In this document: positions 44,282 through 53,282 of the stretch, one piece after another
Layout of the letters: each line of letters begins with the position of its first letter
Numbering within the stretch: position 1 is the first letter of the stretch
NCBI GenBank assembly: GCA_046349155.1
Contig: JAXMCW010000007.1
Coordinates: forward strand, 118,094 to 182,093
Reading direction: 5' to 3'
DNA length: 64,000 nt
Origin: Alsobacter sp046349155
GTDB lineage: Bacteria; Pseudomonadota; Alphaproteobacteria; Rhizobiales; Beijerinckiaceae
Position numbers and translations under genes: made by a program
The notes under the pieces: generated by a model
The model's input: only the letters and a program-made list of their open reading frames with translations
Told to the model about the DNA's origin: nothing
The model's database searches: none

Positions 44282-45255
44282 GCCCCTTCGTCCATCCGCA
44301 GATGGCGGCCATCCTCGCCGAGTTCCTCGCCGCCCCGGCGGTCGACGTCAAGACCCTGCCCATCGACCAGGCGCGCCGGATGAGCGACGCGGCCTCCGCC
44401 GCCTGGAGCGCCGGCGCGCCGGACATCCCGGCGACCGAGCTCGTCATTCCCGGGCCACGCCCGATGCGGGCCCGGCTCTATCGGCCCGCCGGGCGGCACG
44501 GCCTGCCGCTCGTCCTCTTCGTCCATGGCGGAGGCTGGACCTTCGGCTCCATCGACACGCATGACGGAACGATGCGCCACCTCGCCGTCGAGGCGGGCTG
44601 CGCGGTGCTCGGCTTCGACTACAGGCTCGCGCCGGAAAACCCCTTCCCCGCGCCCCTCGAAGACACGCTGTCGGCCGCGGCCTTCGTCCGCGCCGGCGGA
44701 CTGGGACCGGCCGTGGACCACCGGCGTCTCGCCTTCGCCGGCGATTCAGCAGGGGCCACGCTGGCCCTCTCCGCCATGCTCCGGCTGCGCGACGCGGGGG
44801 AGCCCCTGCCCGCGGCGGCGGCGCTGTTCTACGGCTGCTACGCCCCTGTCTTCGACACGCCCAGCCACCGCGACCTGGGCGAGGGCTTCCTGCTCACCTC
44901 CGTGAACATGCGCTGGTACTGGCGCAACTACCTCGGCGCCGCCTTCGACGCGCCGCCTCCCCTCGCCGCCCCGCTCGGCGCGGAGCTCGGGGGCCTGCCG
45001 CCCCTTTATCTGGCCGCCGCCGGCCTCGATCCGCTGCGCGACGACACCACTCTGCTCGCCGGCCGCCTGGCCGAGGCGGGCGTGGCTTTCCGCTACGACC
45101 ACGTGCCGGGCGTGGTCCATGGCTGCCTGCGCATGAGCCGGCGGCTGGCCCCGGCCCACACGATGATCGCGGCGGCGGGACGCTTCCTCGCCGAGGCTCT
45201 CAACGAACAAAATCAGGAGGAGAACGCCGATGACCCAGAGGACCCCGGGCCCTGA
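44278..45255 (+). CDS. Alpha/beta hydrolase (hormone-sensitive lipase-like esterase)
   Basis: A 325-residue cytoplasmic esterase with the oxyanion motif H-G-G-G-W and nucleophile motif G-D-S-A-G, then Y-L-A-A-A-G-L-D-P-L-R-D (Asp) and G-V-V-H-G-C (His). Family members cut short acyl or carboxyl esters. The last 26 bases overlap the binding-protein gene, whose ribosome site lies inside this frame. A deacetylase-like step on an imported, acylated sugar would fit the operon. Confidence 0.85.
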   Translation: MSPFVHPQMAAILAEFLAAPAVDVKTLPIDQARRMSDAASAAWSAGAPDIPATELVIPGPRPMRARLYRPAGRHGLPLVLFVHGGGWTFGSIDTHDGTMRHLAVEAGCAVLGFDYRLAPENPFPAPLEDTLSAAAFVRAGGLGPAVDHRRLAFAGDSAGATLALSAMLRLRDAGEPLPAAAALFYGCYAPVFDTPSHRDLGEGFLLTSVNMRWYWRNYLGAAFDAPPPLAAPLGAELGGLPPLYLAAAGLDPLRDDTTLLAGRLAEAGVAFRYDHVPGVVHGCLRMSRRLAPAHTMIAAAGRFLAEALNEQNQEENADDPEDPGP

Positions 45256-46477
45256 CGCCCCCGCCCGCAGGACGTTTCTGAAGCTCGCAGGCGCCGCAGC
45301 CGCGGCGGGAACCGTCGCCCGGCCGGCCCTCGCCCAGGGCACGACGACGGTGCGCTGGTGGTACCACTACGACAACCCGCAGAACACGCCCGCCGACATC
45401 ATCGCGAAGTTCGAGGCGGCCAATCCCGGCATCAAGATCCAGGCCGAGGCCATCCCGTGGGGCGGCGGCACGGACTACATCAACCGGATGTTCTCGTCCG
45501 TGGTGGCCGGCAACCAGCCGGACTGCGCCATGGTGCGCCTCTCCTATCTCTCGCGCTTCACGCAGATGAAGGCGCTGGAGCCGCTGGACGGCATGATCGC
45601 GGCCTGGAGCGGCAAGGGCGACATTTCGGACGACGTCTGGAAGATCAACCGTGGCCCGGACGGCAAGGCGTACTACATGCCGCTCCACTACGTGGTGATC
45701 TACCTCTACTACCGGCAGGATCTTTTCCAGCAGGCCGGCCTGCAGCCGCCCAAGACCTATGACGAGTTCCTCGCCGCCGCCAAGGCGCTGACGAAGGACG
45801 GCGTGTTCGGCTACGGCATGCGCGGCGGCGCGGGCTGCCACGACAACTGGGGTCCCTTCGTCCTGGGCGCCGGCGCGACCTTCGAGAAGGGCGGCATGCT
45901 CACCGACAAGGCGCTCGCGGCGAACCGCTGGTTCGTGGAACTGGCCACCAAGCACAAGGTGGTGCCGCCTTCCGCCCCCACCGACGCCTTCCGCCAGATC
46001 GTCGACAGCTTCAAGGCGGGCCGCACGGCCATGACCATCCACCACATCGGCTCGTCGGCCGAGGTGGTCGCGGCGCTGGGCGACAAGGCCTCCGCCGTGC
46101 CGCTTCCCCGCGCGCCGGACGGCGGCGGCTGGACCTATTTCGGCGACGAGTCCAATGCGATCTTCTCGGCCAGCAAGAACAAGGAGGCAGCCTTCCGCTG
46201 GATCTCGTTCCTGTCGGGGGCGGCGAACGTCGACCAGGCCAAGCTCTCGGGGCAATTGCCGGTCACGACCTCCGGCCTGAAGGACTGGACCGGGCACCCG
46301 AAGCGCTTCGTCGACGCGAGCTTCGCCTCCCTGCCGATCGCCCACACCTTGCCCGACAACGTGAAGACGCCCGACTTCGTGGGTCGCGTGCTGCCCACCA
46401 ACATGCAGCGCGCCCTGACGGGCGAGATCAACCCCGACGACCTGATGAAGGCCGTGGACCAGCTCTTCAACGGGTGA
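45230..46477 (+). CDS. Sugar ABC transporter substrate-binding protein (Tat signal)
   Basis: A 415-residue receptor of SBP group 1 with a twin-arginine signal (A-R-R-T-F-L-K-L-A-G). The mature part opens V-R-W-W-Y-H-Y-D-N-P and contains I-A-K-F-E-A-A-N-P-G-I-K-I and S-A-S-K-N-K-E-A-A-F-R-W-I-S-F-L-S-G. AGGAGGAG-like sequence within the esterase tail is its ribosome site. Two permeases follow, but no ATPase gene. Confidence 0.9.
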   Translation: MTQRTPGPDAPARRTFLKLAGAAAAAGTVARPALAQGTTTVRWWYHYDNPQNTPADIIAKFEAANPGIKIQAEAIPWGGGTDYINRMFSSVVAGNQPDCAMVRLSYLSRFTQMKALEPLDGMIAAWSGKGDISDDVWKINRGPDGKAYYMPLHYVVIYLYYRQDLFQQAGLQPPKTYDEFLAAAKALTKDGVFGYGMRGGAGCHDNWGPFVLGAGATFEKGGMLTDKALAANRWFVELATKHKVVPPSAPTDAFRQIVDSFKAGRTAMTIHHIGSSAEVVAALGDKASAVPLPRAPDGGGWTYFGDESNAIFSASKNKEAAFRWISFLSGAANVDQAKLSGQLPVTTSGLKDWTGHPKRFVDASFASLPIAHTLPDNVKTPDFVGRVLPTNMQRALTGEINPDDLMKAVDQLFNG

Positions 46478-46487
46478 CGCGCAATTG

Positions 46488-46505
46488 GCCGGCCGCGAGG
46501 CCGGC
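46488..46505 (+). other. Stem-loop after binding-protein gene
   Basis: GCCGGCC and GGCCGGC enclose a GCGA tetraloop, 11 bases after the receptor stop. No T-run follows. Confidence 0.45.
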
Positions 46506-46563
46506 TCCATCCCATGCCGGCGGGGGCGCCGAGAGGCCCCCTGCTCCATGACGGATCAAAGCC

Positions 46564-47448
46564 ATGACTCCAGCCACGGTGCGCACCGCGACACCCTACG
46601 GCTTCCTGCTGCCTGCGCTGGTCGTGACCGCCCTCGTGATCGTCTACCCGGTCATGCAGACGGTATGGTTCAGCCTGCAGGACTACATCCTCTATGCGCC
46701 GGACGACGCGCGCTTCATCGGGCTGAAGAACTTCGCCGCCGTGCTGAGGGACGAGGTCTTCTGGATCTCGCTCTCCCACTCGGCGGTGTGGGTCGGCGGC
46801 ATCGTCTTCGCCCAGCTCGTGCTGGGGCTCGTCACGGCCTTGCTGCTCAACCAGAGCTTCTGGTGGCGGGGACTGGCGCGCGCCCTCGTCATCATTCCCT
46901 GGGCGCTGCCGAGCGTGATCATCGGCCTGATGTGGACCTGGATCTACGACTTCAACACCGGCGTGCTGAACGACATCCTCATCCGCCTGGGCGTGCTCTC
47001 GCAGCCTTTCCCGTGGCTGGCGAGCCCTGCCAGCGCCCTCTCCTGCATCATGCTGGCGCTCACCTGGCAGGGCTTCCCCTTCTTCGCCATCATGATCCTG
47101 GCGGGGCTGCAGACCGTGCCGCGGGAGCTCTACGAGGCGGCCGAGATCGACGGCGCCAGCGCGTTCCGCCAGTTCGTCCATGTCACGGCGCCCGGCATCG
47201 CCGGCATCGTCGCGACGGCGACCCTGCTGCGCATCATCTGGGTGGCCAATTCGCTCGACGTCATCCTCGTGATGACCGGCGGCGGGCCGGGCTACGCGAC
47301 GCATACCCTGCCGCTCTATGCCTTCCTGCGCGCCTATAGCGGGATGGAGTTCGGCTATGCCGCGGCCCTCGCGCTGATGCTCACGGCCATGCTGCTCGCC
47401 ATCGTCTGGCTCTACGTGCGCCGGCAGGCCAGGGGGCTCGAGGCATGA
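46564..47448 (+). CDS. Sugar (CUT1) ABC importer permease, MalF type
   Basis: A 294-residue six-helix permease. Landmarks are V-I-V-Y-P-V-M-Q-T-V-W-F-S-L-Q, I-G-L-K-N-F-A-A-V-L and the EAA loop E-A-A-E-I-D-G-A-S-A-F-R-Q-F-V-H-V-T-A-P. It starts 86 bases after the receptor stop, behind the hairpin. Its last codon overlaps the next ATG (ATGA). Confidence 0.9.
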   Translation: MTPATVRTATPYGFLLPALVVTALVIVYPVMQTVWFSLQDYILYAPDDARFIGLKNFAAVLRDEVFWISLSHSAVWVGGIVFAQLVLGLVTALLLNQSFWWRGLARALVIIPWALPSVIIGLMWTWIYDFNTGVLNDILIRLGVLSQPFPWLASPASALSCIMLALTWQGFPFFAIMILAGLQTVPRELYEAAEIDGASAFRQFVHVTAPGIAGIVATATLLRIIWVANSLDVILVMTGGGPGYATHTLPLYAFLRAYSGMEFGYAAALALMLTAMLLAIVWLYVRRQARGLEA

Positions 47449-48281
47449 GCGGGCGCCTGTCGACGACACGCCGCATCCTCCAGGTCGAACTGCCTGTGCT
47501 GGCGATCCTCGCCTTCGCGCTGGCGCCCTTCCTGTGGATGCTGCTCACCTCCGTGAAGCCAACGGCCGACCTCTCCGTCTTCCCGGTGCGCTACTGGCCG
47601 AGCACCTTCACGCTCGAGCACTACGCCATGCTGCTGCGGCGCACGAGCTTTGCCGGCAACCTGCTGAACAGCGCGATCATCGCCTGCGGCGCGGTGCTGC
47701 TCGGGCTCGCGACCAGCGTTCCCGCCGCCTACGCGTTCTCGCGCTTCCGTTTCGCGGGGCGGCGCATGCTGATGACGGCCTTCCTCGTGATCAACATGTT
47801 CCCGATCGTGCTGCTCATCATCCCGCTCTTCGTGCTGATGCGGACGCTGGGCCTCATCGACACCTTCGTCGGCGTCGTCATCGGGCATTCCACCTTCTCG
47901 ATCCCGTTCTCGATCTGGATGCTGGTGAGCTACTTCAACGCCATTCCCCGGGACCTCGACGAGGCCGCCACCATCGACGGCGCGACACGGCTGCAGACCA
48001 TCCGCCTCGTCATCCTGCCCATGGTCATGCCGGGGCTGGTGACGACCGCGATCTACGTCTTCATCACCTCCTGGAACGAGTATCTCTTCGCCATGATGCT
48101 GTCCGGCCAGACGGTTCGTCCCGTCACCGTGGCCCTGCAGCTCTTCATCGGCGAGTTCACCGTGCAGTGGGGCCTGCTCACGGCGGGCGGGGCGCTGATC
48201 GCGCTGCCCGTCGCGCTCCTTTTCCTTCTCGTACAACGCCGCCTGGTGGGTGGACTCACCGCCGGCGCAGTCAAGGGCTGA
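47445..48281 (+). CDS. Sugar (CUT1) ABC importer permease, MalG type
   Basis: A 278-residue permease with L-A-P-F-L-W-M-L-L-T-S-V-K-P, the EAA loop D-E-A-A-T-I-D-G-A-T-R-L-Q-T-I-R-L-V-I-L-P and the C-terminal L-V-G-G-L-T-A-G-A-V-K-G. It overlaps the MalF-type gene by four bases. The isomerase gene follows after 2 bases, in the place where a MalK gene would normally be. Confidence 0.9.
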   Translation: MSGRLSTTRRILQVELPVLAILAFALAPFLWMLLTSVKPTADLSVFPVRYWPSTFTLEHYAMLLRRTSFAGNLLNSAIIACGAVLLGLATSVPAAYAFSRFRFAGRRMLMTAFLVINMFPIVLLIIPLFVLMRTLGLIDTFVGVVIGHSTFSIPFSIWMLVSYFNAIPRDLDEAATIDGATRLQTIRLVILPMVMPGLVTTAIYVFITSWNEYLFAMMLSGQTVRPVTVALQLFIGEFTVQWGLLTAGGALIALPVALLFLLVQRRLVGGLTAGAVKG

Positions 48282-48283
48282 CC

Positions 48284-49168
48284 ATGACCAATCCGATCGG
48301 CGTCATTTCGATGTTCTACGCGCGCCCCTTCACGCGCGAGCACTTTCCGGCCTTCGCGCGGATGCGGCAGGCGGGGGCGGAGGTCGTCGAATTGCTGGTG
48401 CCCGAGCCGGGCGAGCTGGATCTCGCGGAAACGCGCGCCGCCATCGCCGATGCAGGCCTGTCCTGCGTGCTGGCGGCGCGCGTGAACCTGTCGCGCGACC
48501 TCGCCGGCGCCGACCCCGCCGCGCATCGGGCCGGCATCGCCTATCTCGAGGAGACCGTGCGGGTGGCCGAGGCGCTGGGCGCGGGGATCGTCGGCGGGCC
48601 CCTCTACGGCGCGCCCATGGTCTTCGCCGGACGCGCCCCCGCGCCGGTCTCCCCCGACGAGCGCAGGAGGCGGATCGACGCCGTCGTCGCCGGCCTTTCC
48701 CGGGCAGGACGGCGCGCCGCGGAGTCCGGCGTGCTCCTCGGGGTGGAGCCGCTGAACCGCTTCGAGACGGATGTCTGCAACACGGCCCGCCACGCGCTGG
48801 AGATCGTGGCGCGGGTCGACAATCCCTCGGTGGGCGTGATGCTCGACACCTTTCACATGAACATGGAGGAATTCGACATCGCCGACGCCATCCGCAAGAC
48901 GGGGACGCGGCTCGTTCACTTCCAGGCCAACGAGAACAACCGCGGCTTCGTGGGGGCCGGCCATATCGACTGGGCGGGCGTCGCGCGCGCCCTCCGCGAC
49001 GTGGCCTACCGGGGCCCCATCGTGCTGGAACCCTTCCGTCGCTCGGACGAGGCGGCCGGCGTGACGCTCGCGCAGTGGCGCGCCCCGACCGAGGACGAGG
49101 ACGGTCCGCTCGCCGCCAGCATCGGCTATCTCAAGGCGGCGCTCGCCTTCGCCCGCCAGACCGCGTGA
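48284..49168 (+). CDS. TIM-barrel sugar isomerase/epimerase (AP endonuclease 2-like)
   Basis: A 294-residue xylose-isomerase-like barrel. Metal-site positions are E155 (G-V-E-P-L-N-R-F-E), D188 and H191 (M-L-D-T-F-H-M-N), Q214 (V-H-F-Q-A-N-E-N-N-R) and E249 (V-L-E-P-F). Spacings of 33, 26 and 35 equal those of D-psicose 3-epimerase, but Gln replaces the His metal ligand; as I recall, hydroxypyruvate-isomerase-type members use Gln here. It thus probably isomerises or epimerises a ketose or 3-oxo acid. It sits between the permeases and an oxidoreductase in one operon. Confidence 0.85.
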   Translation: MTNPIGVISMFYARPFTREHFPAFARMRQAGAEVVELLVPEPGELDLAETRAAIADAGLSCVLAARVNLSRDLAGADPAAHRAGIAYLEETVRVAEALGAGIVGGPLYGAPMVFAGRAPAPVSPDERRRRIDAVVAGLSRAGRRAAESGVLLGVEPLNRFETDVCNTARHALEIVARVDNPSVGVMLDTFHMNMEEFDIADAIRKTGTRLVHFQANENNRGFVGAGHIDWAGVARALRDVAYRGPIVLEPFRRSDEAAGVTLAQWRAPTEDEDGPLAASIGYLKAALAFARQTA

Positions 49169-49176
49169 GGACCCCC

Positions 49177-50187
49177 ATGACCGCCCTTCGCATCGGCTGG
49201 ATCGGCTGCGGCACCCATGCCTCCGAGATGCTGCTGCCGCAGCTCACCCGCCACGACGTAGTGCTGCAGGCGCTCTGCGACACCTCGGACGAGCGGCTCG
49301 CCGCGGCCGGCCGGCGCTACGGCGTTCCGCAGGACAGGCGGACGGCCGACTGGCGGGCCCTGCTCGCGCGGCAGGACATCGACGCCGTGGGTCTCGCCGT
49401 CGGTCCCGGCCTGCACCACCAGATCGGCCTCGCCGCGGTCGCGCGCGGCCTCCCCGCCTTCATCGAGAAGCCGCCCGCTCCGACGGCGCGGCAGGCCCGC
49501 GAGCTCTCGGACGCCGCGACGGCGCGGGGCGTGCCGGTGGTGCTCGGCTTCATGAAGCGCTACTCGACGGCCAACCGCATCGCGGCCAACGTGCTGCACG
49601 GCGCGGAGTTCGGCCCCCGCGCCAGCTTCCTCGGCGAATACATGACGGCTCCCACCTACTTCGCGGGGGATGTCGACTATACCGGCTTCTATCTGCATCA
49701 CTGCGTGCACTACTTCGACCTTGTGCCGCATCTGATGGGCGAGGTGGCGTCCGTCTCCGCCCGCCGCCACGAGCTCGCGCCGGGCAGGCTGCTGCTGCAC
49801 GTGGACTTCCGCTTCGCCGGCGGCGGGATCGGCACGCTGGTCATGGGCACCCATCAGTCGCGCGGGACCCCGATGGAGTGGTGGCAGGTGATGGGCGACC
49901 ACAAGCGCGTCGAAGTGCGCAACGTCCACGAGGTCCGCTACGTCCGTCACCCGCCCTTCAAGGCCTCGGTGGCGGGAGCCTCGCTCGTGGACGGCGAGGA
50001 CACGCTGGTCTGGGAGCCCAATCTCACGGCGGCGGCCAACGAGGATCACAAGGGCTACCACGCGCTGCTCGGCGATTTCGTCCGCGCGGCCCGGGGCGAG
50101 ACCGTGCCTGTGCCCGACGCGGCCGCGGGGGCCCGCGCCATGGCCCTGCTCGAGCAGGCGCTCGCCTCCGCCGGCGAGCCCGGCTGA
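49177..50187 (+). CDS. Gfo/Idh/MocA-family oxidoreductase
   Basis: A 336-residue NAD(P)-dependent enzyme. The N-terminal Rossmann fold reads I-G-W-I-G-C-G-T-H-A, followed by the E-K-P motif at 97-99, and a C-terminal beta-sheet domain. The H-H-C-V-H-Y-F-D-L segment has the His usually involved in catalysis. Members oxidise or reduce sugar hydroxyls, often myo-inositol, 1,5-anhydro or amino sugars. The stop is 29 bases before the enolase-family gene. Substrate is unknown. Confidence 0.87.
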   Translation: MTALRIGWIGCGTHASEMLLPQLTRHDVVLQALCDTSDERLAAAGRRYGVPQDRRTADWRALLARQDIDAVGLAVGPGLHHQIGLAAVARGLPAFIEKPPAPTARQARELSDAATARGVPVVLGFMKRYSTANRIAANVLHGAEFGPRASFLGEYMTAPTYFAGDVDYTGFYLHHCVHYFDLVPHLMGEVASVSARRHELAPGRLLLHVDFRFAGGGIGTLVMGTHQSRGTPMEWWQVMGDHKRVEVRNVHEVRYVRHPPFKASVAGASLVDGEDTLVWEPNLTAAANEDHKGYHALLGDFVRAARGETVPVPDAAAGARAMALLEQALASAGEPG

Positions 50188-50216
50188 AGCGCCCTCCCCT
50201 CCGACAGGACACGCCC

Positions 50217-51320
50217 ATGCGACACGCAATCCGGCAGATCGACATCCACCTCGTCGCGGCGCCCGTTCCGGCCGGGATCGCCGACGCCACCCGCCAGGTG
50301 GAGACGATCGGCTTCCTCCTCGTGCGCGTCACCACGGACCAGGGCCTGGAGGGGATCGGGGTGACCTACCACGAGGTCGGCGGCGAAGCCACGCGCGAGC
50401 TGATCCGGCACGACATCGCCCCACGCCTGATGGGCCGCGATCCGCTGGAGACGGAAGCGATCTGGCAGGAGCTGTACCATTACCTGCGCGGCGTCGGCCG
50501 CAAGGGCCTCACCTTCTGCGCGCTGAGCGCCGTGGACATCGCCCTGTGGGACCTCAAGGGCAAGATCGTGGGCCTGCCCCTGCACCGGCTGCTCGGCGGC
50601 CAGCGAACGCGCGTGCCCGTCTACGCCAGCGGCGGCTGGACGTCCTATGACGATGACCGGCTCGTGGACGAGATGACGGGCATGGCGGCCCGGGGCTTCC
50701 GGATGGTGAAGTTCAAGGTCGGCTTCGATGGCGGCCGTGACATCGCGCGCGACGTCGTGCGCGTGCGCAAGGTGCGGGAGGCTCTGGGTCCCGACATCCG
50801 CCTGATGGTCGATGCCAACAACGCCTTCGACGCGGCGACGGCCATCCAGCTCGCCAACCGGATCCGCGACTACGACATCACCTTGTTCGAGGAACCCGTC
50901 TTCGCCGACGACATCCCGGGCCTGGCCCGCTTCCGCCGCGGCACGGACATCCCGCTGGCGACGGGCGAGCACGAATACACGAAGTTCGGCGTGCGGGACC
51001 TCCTGCTGGCCGAGGCCGCCGACATCGTGCAGGTCGATGGCGCGCGCGCCGGCGGCTATACCGAGATGCTGAAATGCGCGGCGCTGACGCAGGCGTTCAA
51101 CCTGCGCTTTGCCCCCCACGCCATGGAGAACATCCATCTCCCTCTCGTCGCGGCGCTGCCGAACGCACCGTTCCTCGAGCGGCTGCTGATGTTCGAGGAG
51201 GTCACGGCCCATGTCTTCAAGGACGCGCCGGCACCCGTCGACGGCTACATGACCGCCTCGGACATGCCCGGGCTCGGGCTGGTGCTCGACATGGACTTCA
51301 TCCGGAGCGAGGGCAGATAG
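50217..51320 (+). CDS. Mandelate racemase/muconate lactonizing enzyme family (sugar acid dehydratase-like)
   Basis: A 367-residue enolase-superfamily enzyme. Metal ligands are D199 (V-D-A-N-N-A-F), E225 (L-F-E-E-P) and E251 (A-T-G-E-H-E). K165-F-K167 is the first base pair, and D274 with H301 forms the His-Asp dyad at the 27-residue spacing of the mandelate racemase subgroup. This subgroup contains many sugar acid dehydratases, such as galactonate or rhamnonate dehydratase. With the oxidoreductase and isomerase upstream, a sugar to sugar acid to 2-keto-3-deoxy acid route is plausible. An aldolase or KDG kinase is missing. Confidence 0.87.
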   Translation: MRHAIRQIDIHLVAAPVPAGIADATRQVETIGFLLVRVTTDQGLEGIGVTYHEVGGEATRELIRHDIAPRLMGRDPLETEAIWQELYHYLRGVGRKGLTFCALSAVDIALWDLKGKIVGLPLHRLLGGQRTRVPVYASGGWTSYDDDRLVDEMTGMAARGFRMVKFKVGFDGGRDIARDVVRVRKVREALGPDIRLMVDANNAFDAATAIQLANRIRDYDITLFEEPVFADDIPGLARFRRGTDIPLATGEHEYTKFGVRDLLLAEAADIVQVDGARAGGYTEMLKCAALTQAFNLRFAPHAMENIHLPLVAALPNAPFLERLLMFEEVTAHVFKDAPAPVDGYMTASDMPGLGLVLDMDFIRSEGR

Positions 51321-51333
51321 GCCTCGGTGGATC

Positions 51334-52362
51334 GTGGTGAGCACGCAGCAAGCCTCCGAGGATCCCGACGGCCCGGAGCGTCTCTGGGCCGCGCCGGGGC
51401 GACGCCGCCGCCTTCAGGCCGCGGCGATGCCGCTCGTCGTGCTGGGCGCCACAGTCGCGCTCTTCGGCATGCTGCTGGGTCCCAAGTACTTCTCGCCTTT
51501 CGCGCTCTCCCTGATCTTCCAGCAGGTGACCATCACGGCCATGGTCGCCGCCGCGCAGGCGCTGGTGATCATCACGGGCGGCATCGACCTGTCGCTCGGG
51601 GCGATCATGGTCGTGGGAATGGTGGTCATGGGGCAGGCCGTGTTCACCTGGGGATGGCCGGCCTGGCTCGCCCTCCTGCTGGGGCTGGCCTGCGGAGCCG
51701 CCTGCGGCGGGGTGAACGGACTGCTGGTCACCCGCGTGCGGCTCCCGCCCTTCATCGTGACGCTGGGAACCTGGCAGATCTTCTCGACGGCGGGATACCT
51801 CCTGTCCGGGCACGAGATCATCCGCAGCCAGGACGTGGACGAGGTCGCGCCCCTTCTCCACCTCATGGGGCTGTCCCTGAAGCTGGGCGGGGCGGTCGTC
51901 ACCCTGGGCGGTGCCGCGATGATCCTGCTTCTCGCGGTGCTCTGGTACATCCTCGCCCGAACCGCCTGGGGTCGTCATGCCTATGCCGTGGGTGACGACG
52001 CCGAGGCGGCCGCGCTGACGGGCCTTCCCGTGGCGCGCATCCGCACCACGGCCTATGCCGCGGCCGGGTTCGTCGCTGCGCTGGCGGGCTGGGTCATGAT
52101 CGGACGGATCGGGTCGATCACGCCCACGGTGGGGGAACTCGTGAACATCGAGGCGATCACGGCCGCGGTCATCGGCGGCGTCTCGCTCGGCGGCGGACGA
52201 GGCTCGATCCTCGGCGCCCTCACGGGCGCCCTGATCGTGGGGGCCTTCTCGCTCGGTCTGCGCCTCCTGGGCTCCAACCAGCAATGGATCACGGTCGCCA
52301 TCGGCGGCTGCACGATCCTTGCGGTGATGCTGGACGCGCGGTTGCGCCGCCTCGCCGCCTGA
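51334..52362 (+). CDS. Orphan ribose-type (CUT2) ABC permease
   Basis: A 342-residue membrane protein of the RbsC/BPD_transp_2 family. It has I-I-T-G-G-I-D-L-S-L-G-A-I-M-V (the conserved GGIDLS motif), V-N-G-L-L-V-T-R-V-R-L-P-P-F-I-V-T-L-G-T and A-V-I-G-G-V-S-L-G-G-G-R-G-S. Start is GTG at 51334 (or 51337). It follows the enolase-family gene by 13 bases. No CUT2 ATPase (RbsA) or receptor (RbsB) is adjacent, so it must borrow partners, be a remnant of a larger locus, or have its partners elsewhere. Confidence 0.88.
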   Translation: MVSTQQASEDPDGPERLWAAPGRRRRLQAAAMPLVVLGATVALFGMLLGPKYFSPFALSLIFQQVTITAMVAAAQALVIITGGIDLSLGAIMVVGMVVMGQAVFTWGWPAWLALLLGLACGAACGGVNGLLVTRVRLPPFIVTLGTWQIFSTAGYLLSGHEIIRSQDVDEVAPLLHLMGLSLKLGGAVVTLGGAAMILLLAVLWYILARTAWGRHAYAVGDDAEAAALTGLPVARIRTTAYAAAGFVAALAGWVMIGRIGSITPTVGELVNIEAITAAVIGGVSLGGGRGSILGALTGALIVGAFSLGLRLLGSNQQWITVAIGGCTILAVMLDARLRRLAA

Positions 52363-52645
52363 ACCGATCAATTGAAACAGACTCTGCCGGTCGGAGTCAT
52401 CCGACCTTAACGACGTCCCGCCAAGGCGTTGTCGTCTGGAGTTATTGAGGGGTCTTAAGACTTCTCACGCTTATCCCGCAGTGCGAAGATCACTCTGACG
52501 CGAGGCCGAACCGTCCGCCCGGGCCGATCCGGGCGACGTCGGCTCCGACGCGTCGACCGCAGGAGCGCCGGCAGGTCGCCTCTTGCAGGGACCAGCGACA
52601 GCGGGTGAGACAGAGGCCAGTGAGACAACGCATGAGCCGTGCAGC
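52363..52645. other. Intergenic region with hairpin and palindrome
   Basis: This 283-base gap separates the catabolic operon from rmlC. GGTCGG/CCGACC (52389-52406) forms a perfect 6-base hairpin shortly after the permease stop. A 10-base perfect palindrome GTCTTAAGAC lies at 52452-52461 in a relatively AT-rich stretch that may contain the rmlC promoter. No gene was seen. Confidence 0.4.
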
Positions 52646-53275
52646 ATGACGAACCTGAGCGTGAGCAATGCCGGACTCCCGGGCGTGACCCTGATCACGC
52701 CGCGCCGCCACGGGGATGACCGGGGCTATTTCTCGGAGGTCTATTCCCGCCCCGCTCTCGCGGCCTACGGGATCGACAGCGACTTCCTGCAGGACAACCA
52801 GTCCCTCTCGAAAGCGCCGGGCACGCTGCGAGGCCTGCACTTCCAGCGACCGCCCTTCGCCCAGGCCAAGCTCGTGCGCGTGCTGCGCGGGGCCGTCTTC
52901 GACGTGGCGGTCGACATCCGGCGGGGATCCCAGACCTACGGCCAATGGTGCGGCGCGACGCTCACCGCCGACGGCGGCGAGCAGCTCTTCGTCCCGCGCG
53001 GCTTCGCCCACGGCTTCGTCACGCTCGAGGAGAACACCGAGGTCGCCTACAAGGTCGACAACGTCTATTCCCGCGACCACGAGGGGGGCATCGCCTGGGA
53101 CGACCCGGAGATCGGGATCGCCTGGCCCTGGGGCGGCGAGGTCGCCCTCTCCGCCAAGGACCGCATGCTGCCCCTCTTCGCCGCCCTGGTCTCGCCCTTC
53201 CCCGTGTCGGACTACGCCGTCCCCTCCCCGCCGCATCAGGCGGAGGACAAGGCGCGCATCGTCACAGCAGCCTGA
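52646..53275 (+). CDS. rmlC: dTDP-4-dehydrorhamnose 3,5-epimerase
   Basis: A 209-residue cupin of the RmlC family. It holds the R-G-L-H-F-Q motif with the base H65, V-F-D-V-A-V-D-I-R-R-G-S, P-R-G-F-A-H-G-F-V-T-L and the late W-D-D-P-E-I-G-I-A-W-P segment. It epimerises C3 and C5 of dTDP-4-keto-6-deoxyglucose on the path to dTDP-L-rhamnose. ATG 52646 is chosen; the longer TTG frame from 52583 adds an unlikely lead. rmlA follows 7 bases later. Confidence 0.92.
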   Translation: MTNLSVSNAGLPGVTLITPRRHGDDRGYFSEVYSRPALAAYGIDSDFLQDNQSLSKAPGTLRGLHFQRPPFAQAKLVRVLRGAVFDVAVDIRRGSQTYGQWCGATLTADGGEQLFVPRGFAHGFVTLEENTEVAYKVDNVYSRDHEGGIAWDDPEIGIAWPWGGEVALSAKDRMLPLFAALVSPFPVSDYAVPSPPHQAEDKARIVTAA

Positions 53276-53282
53276 GGACCGC

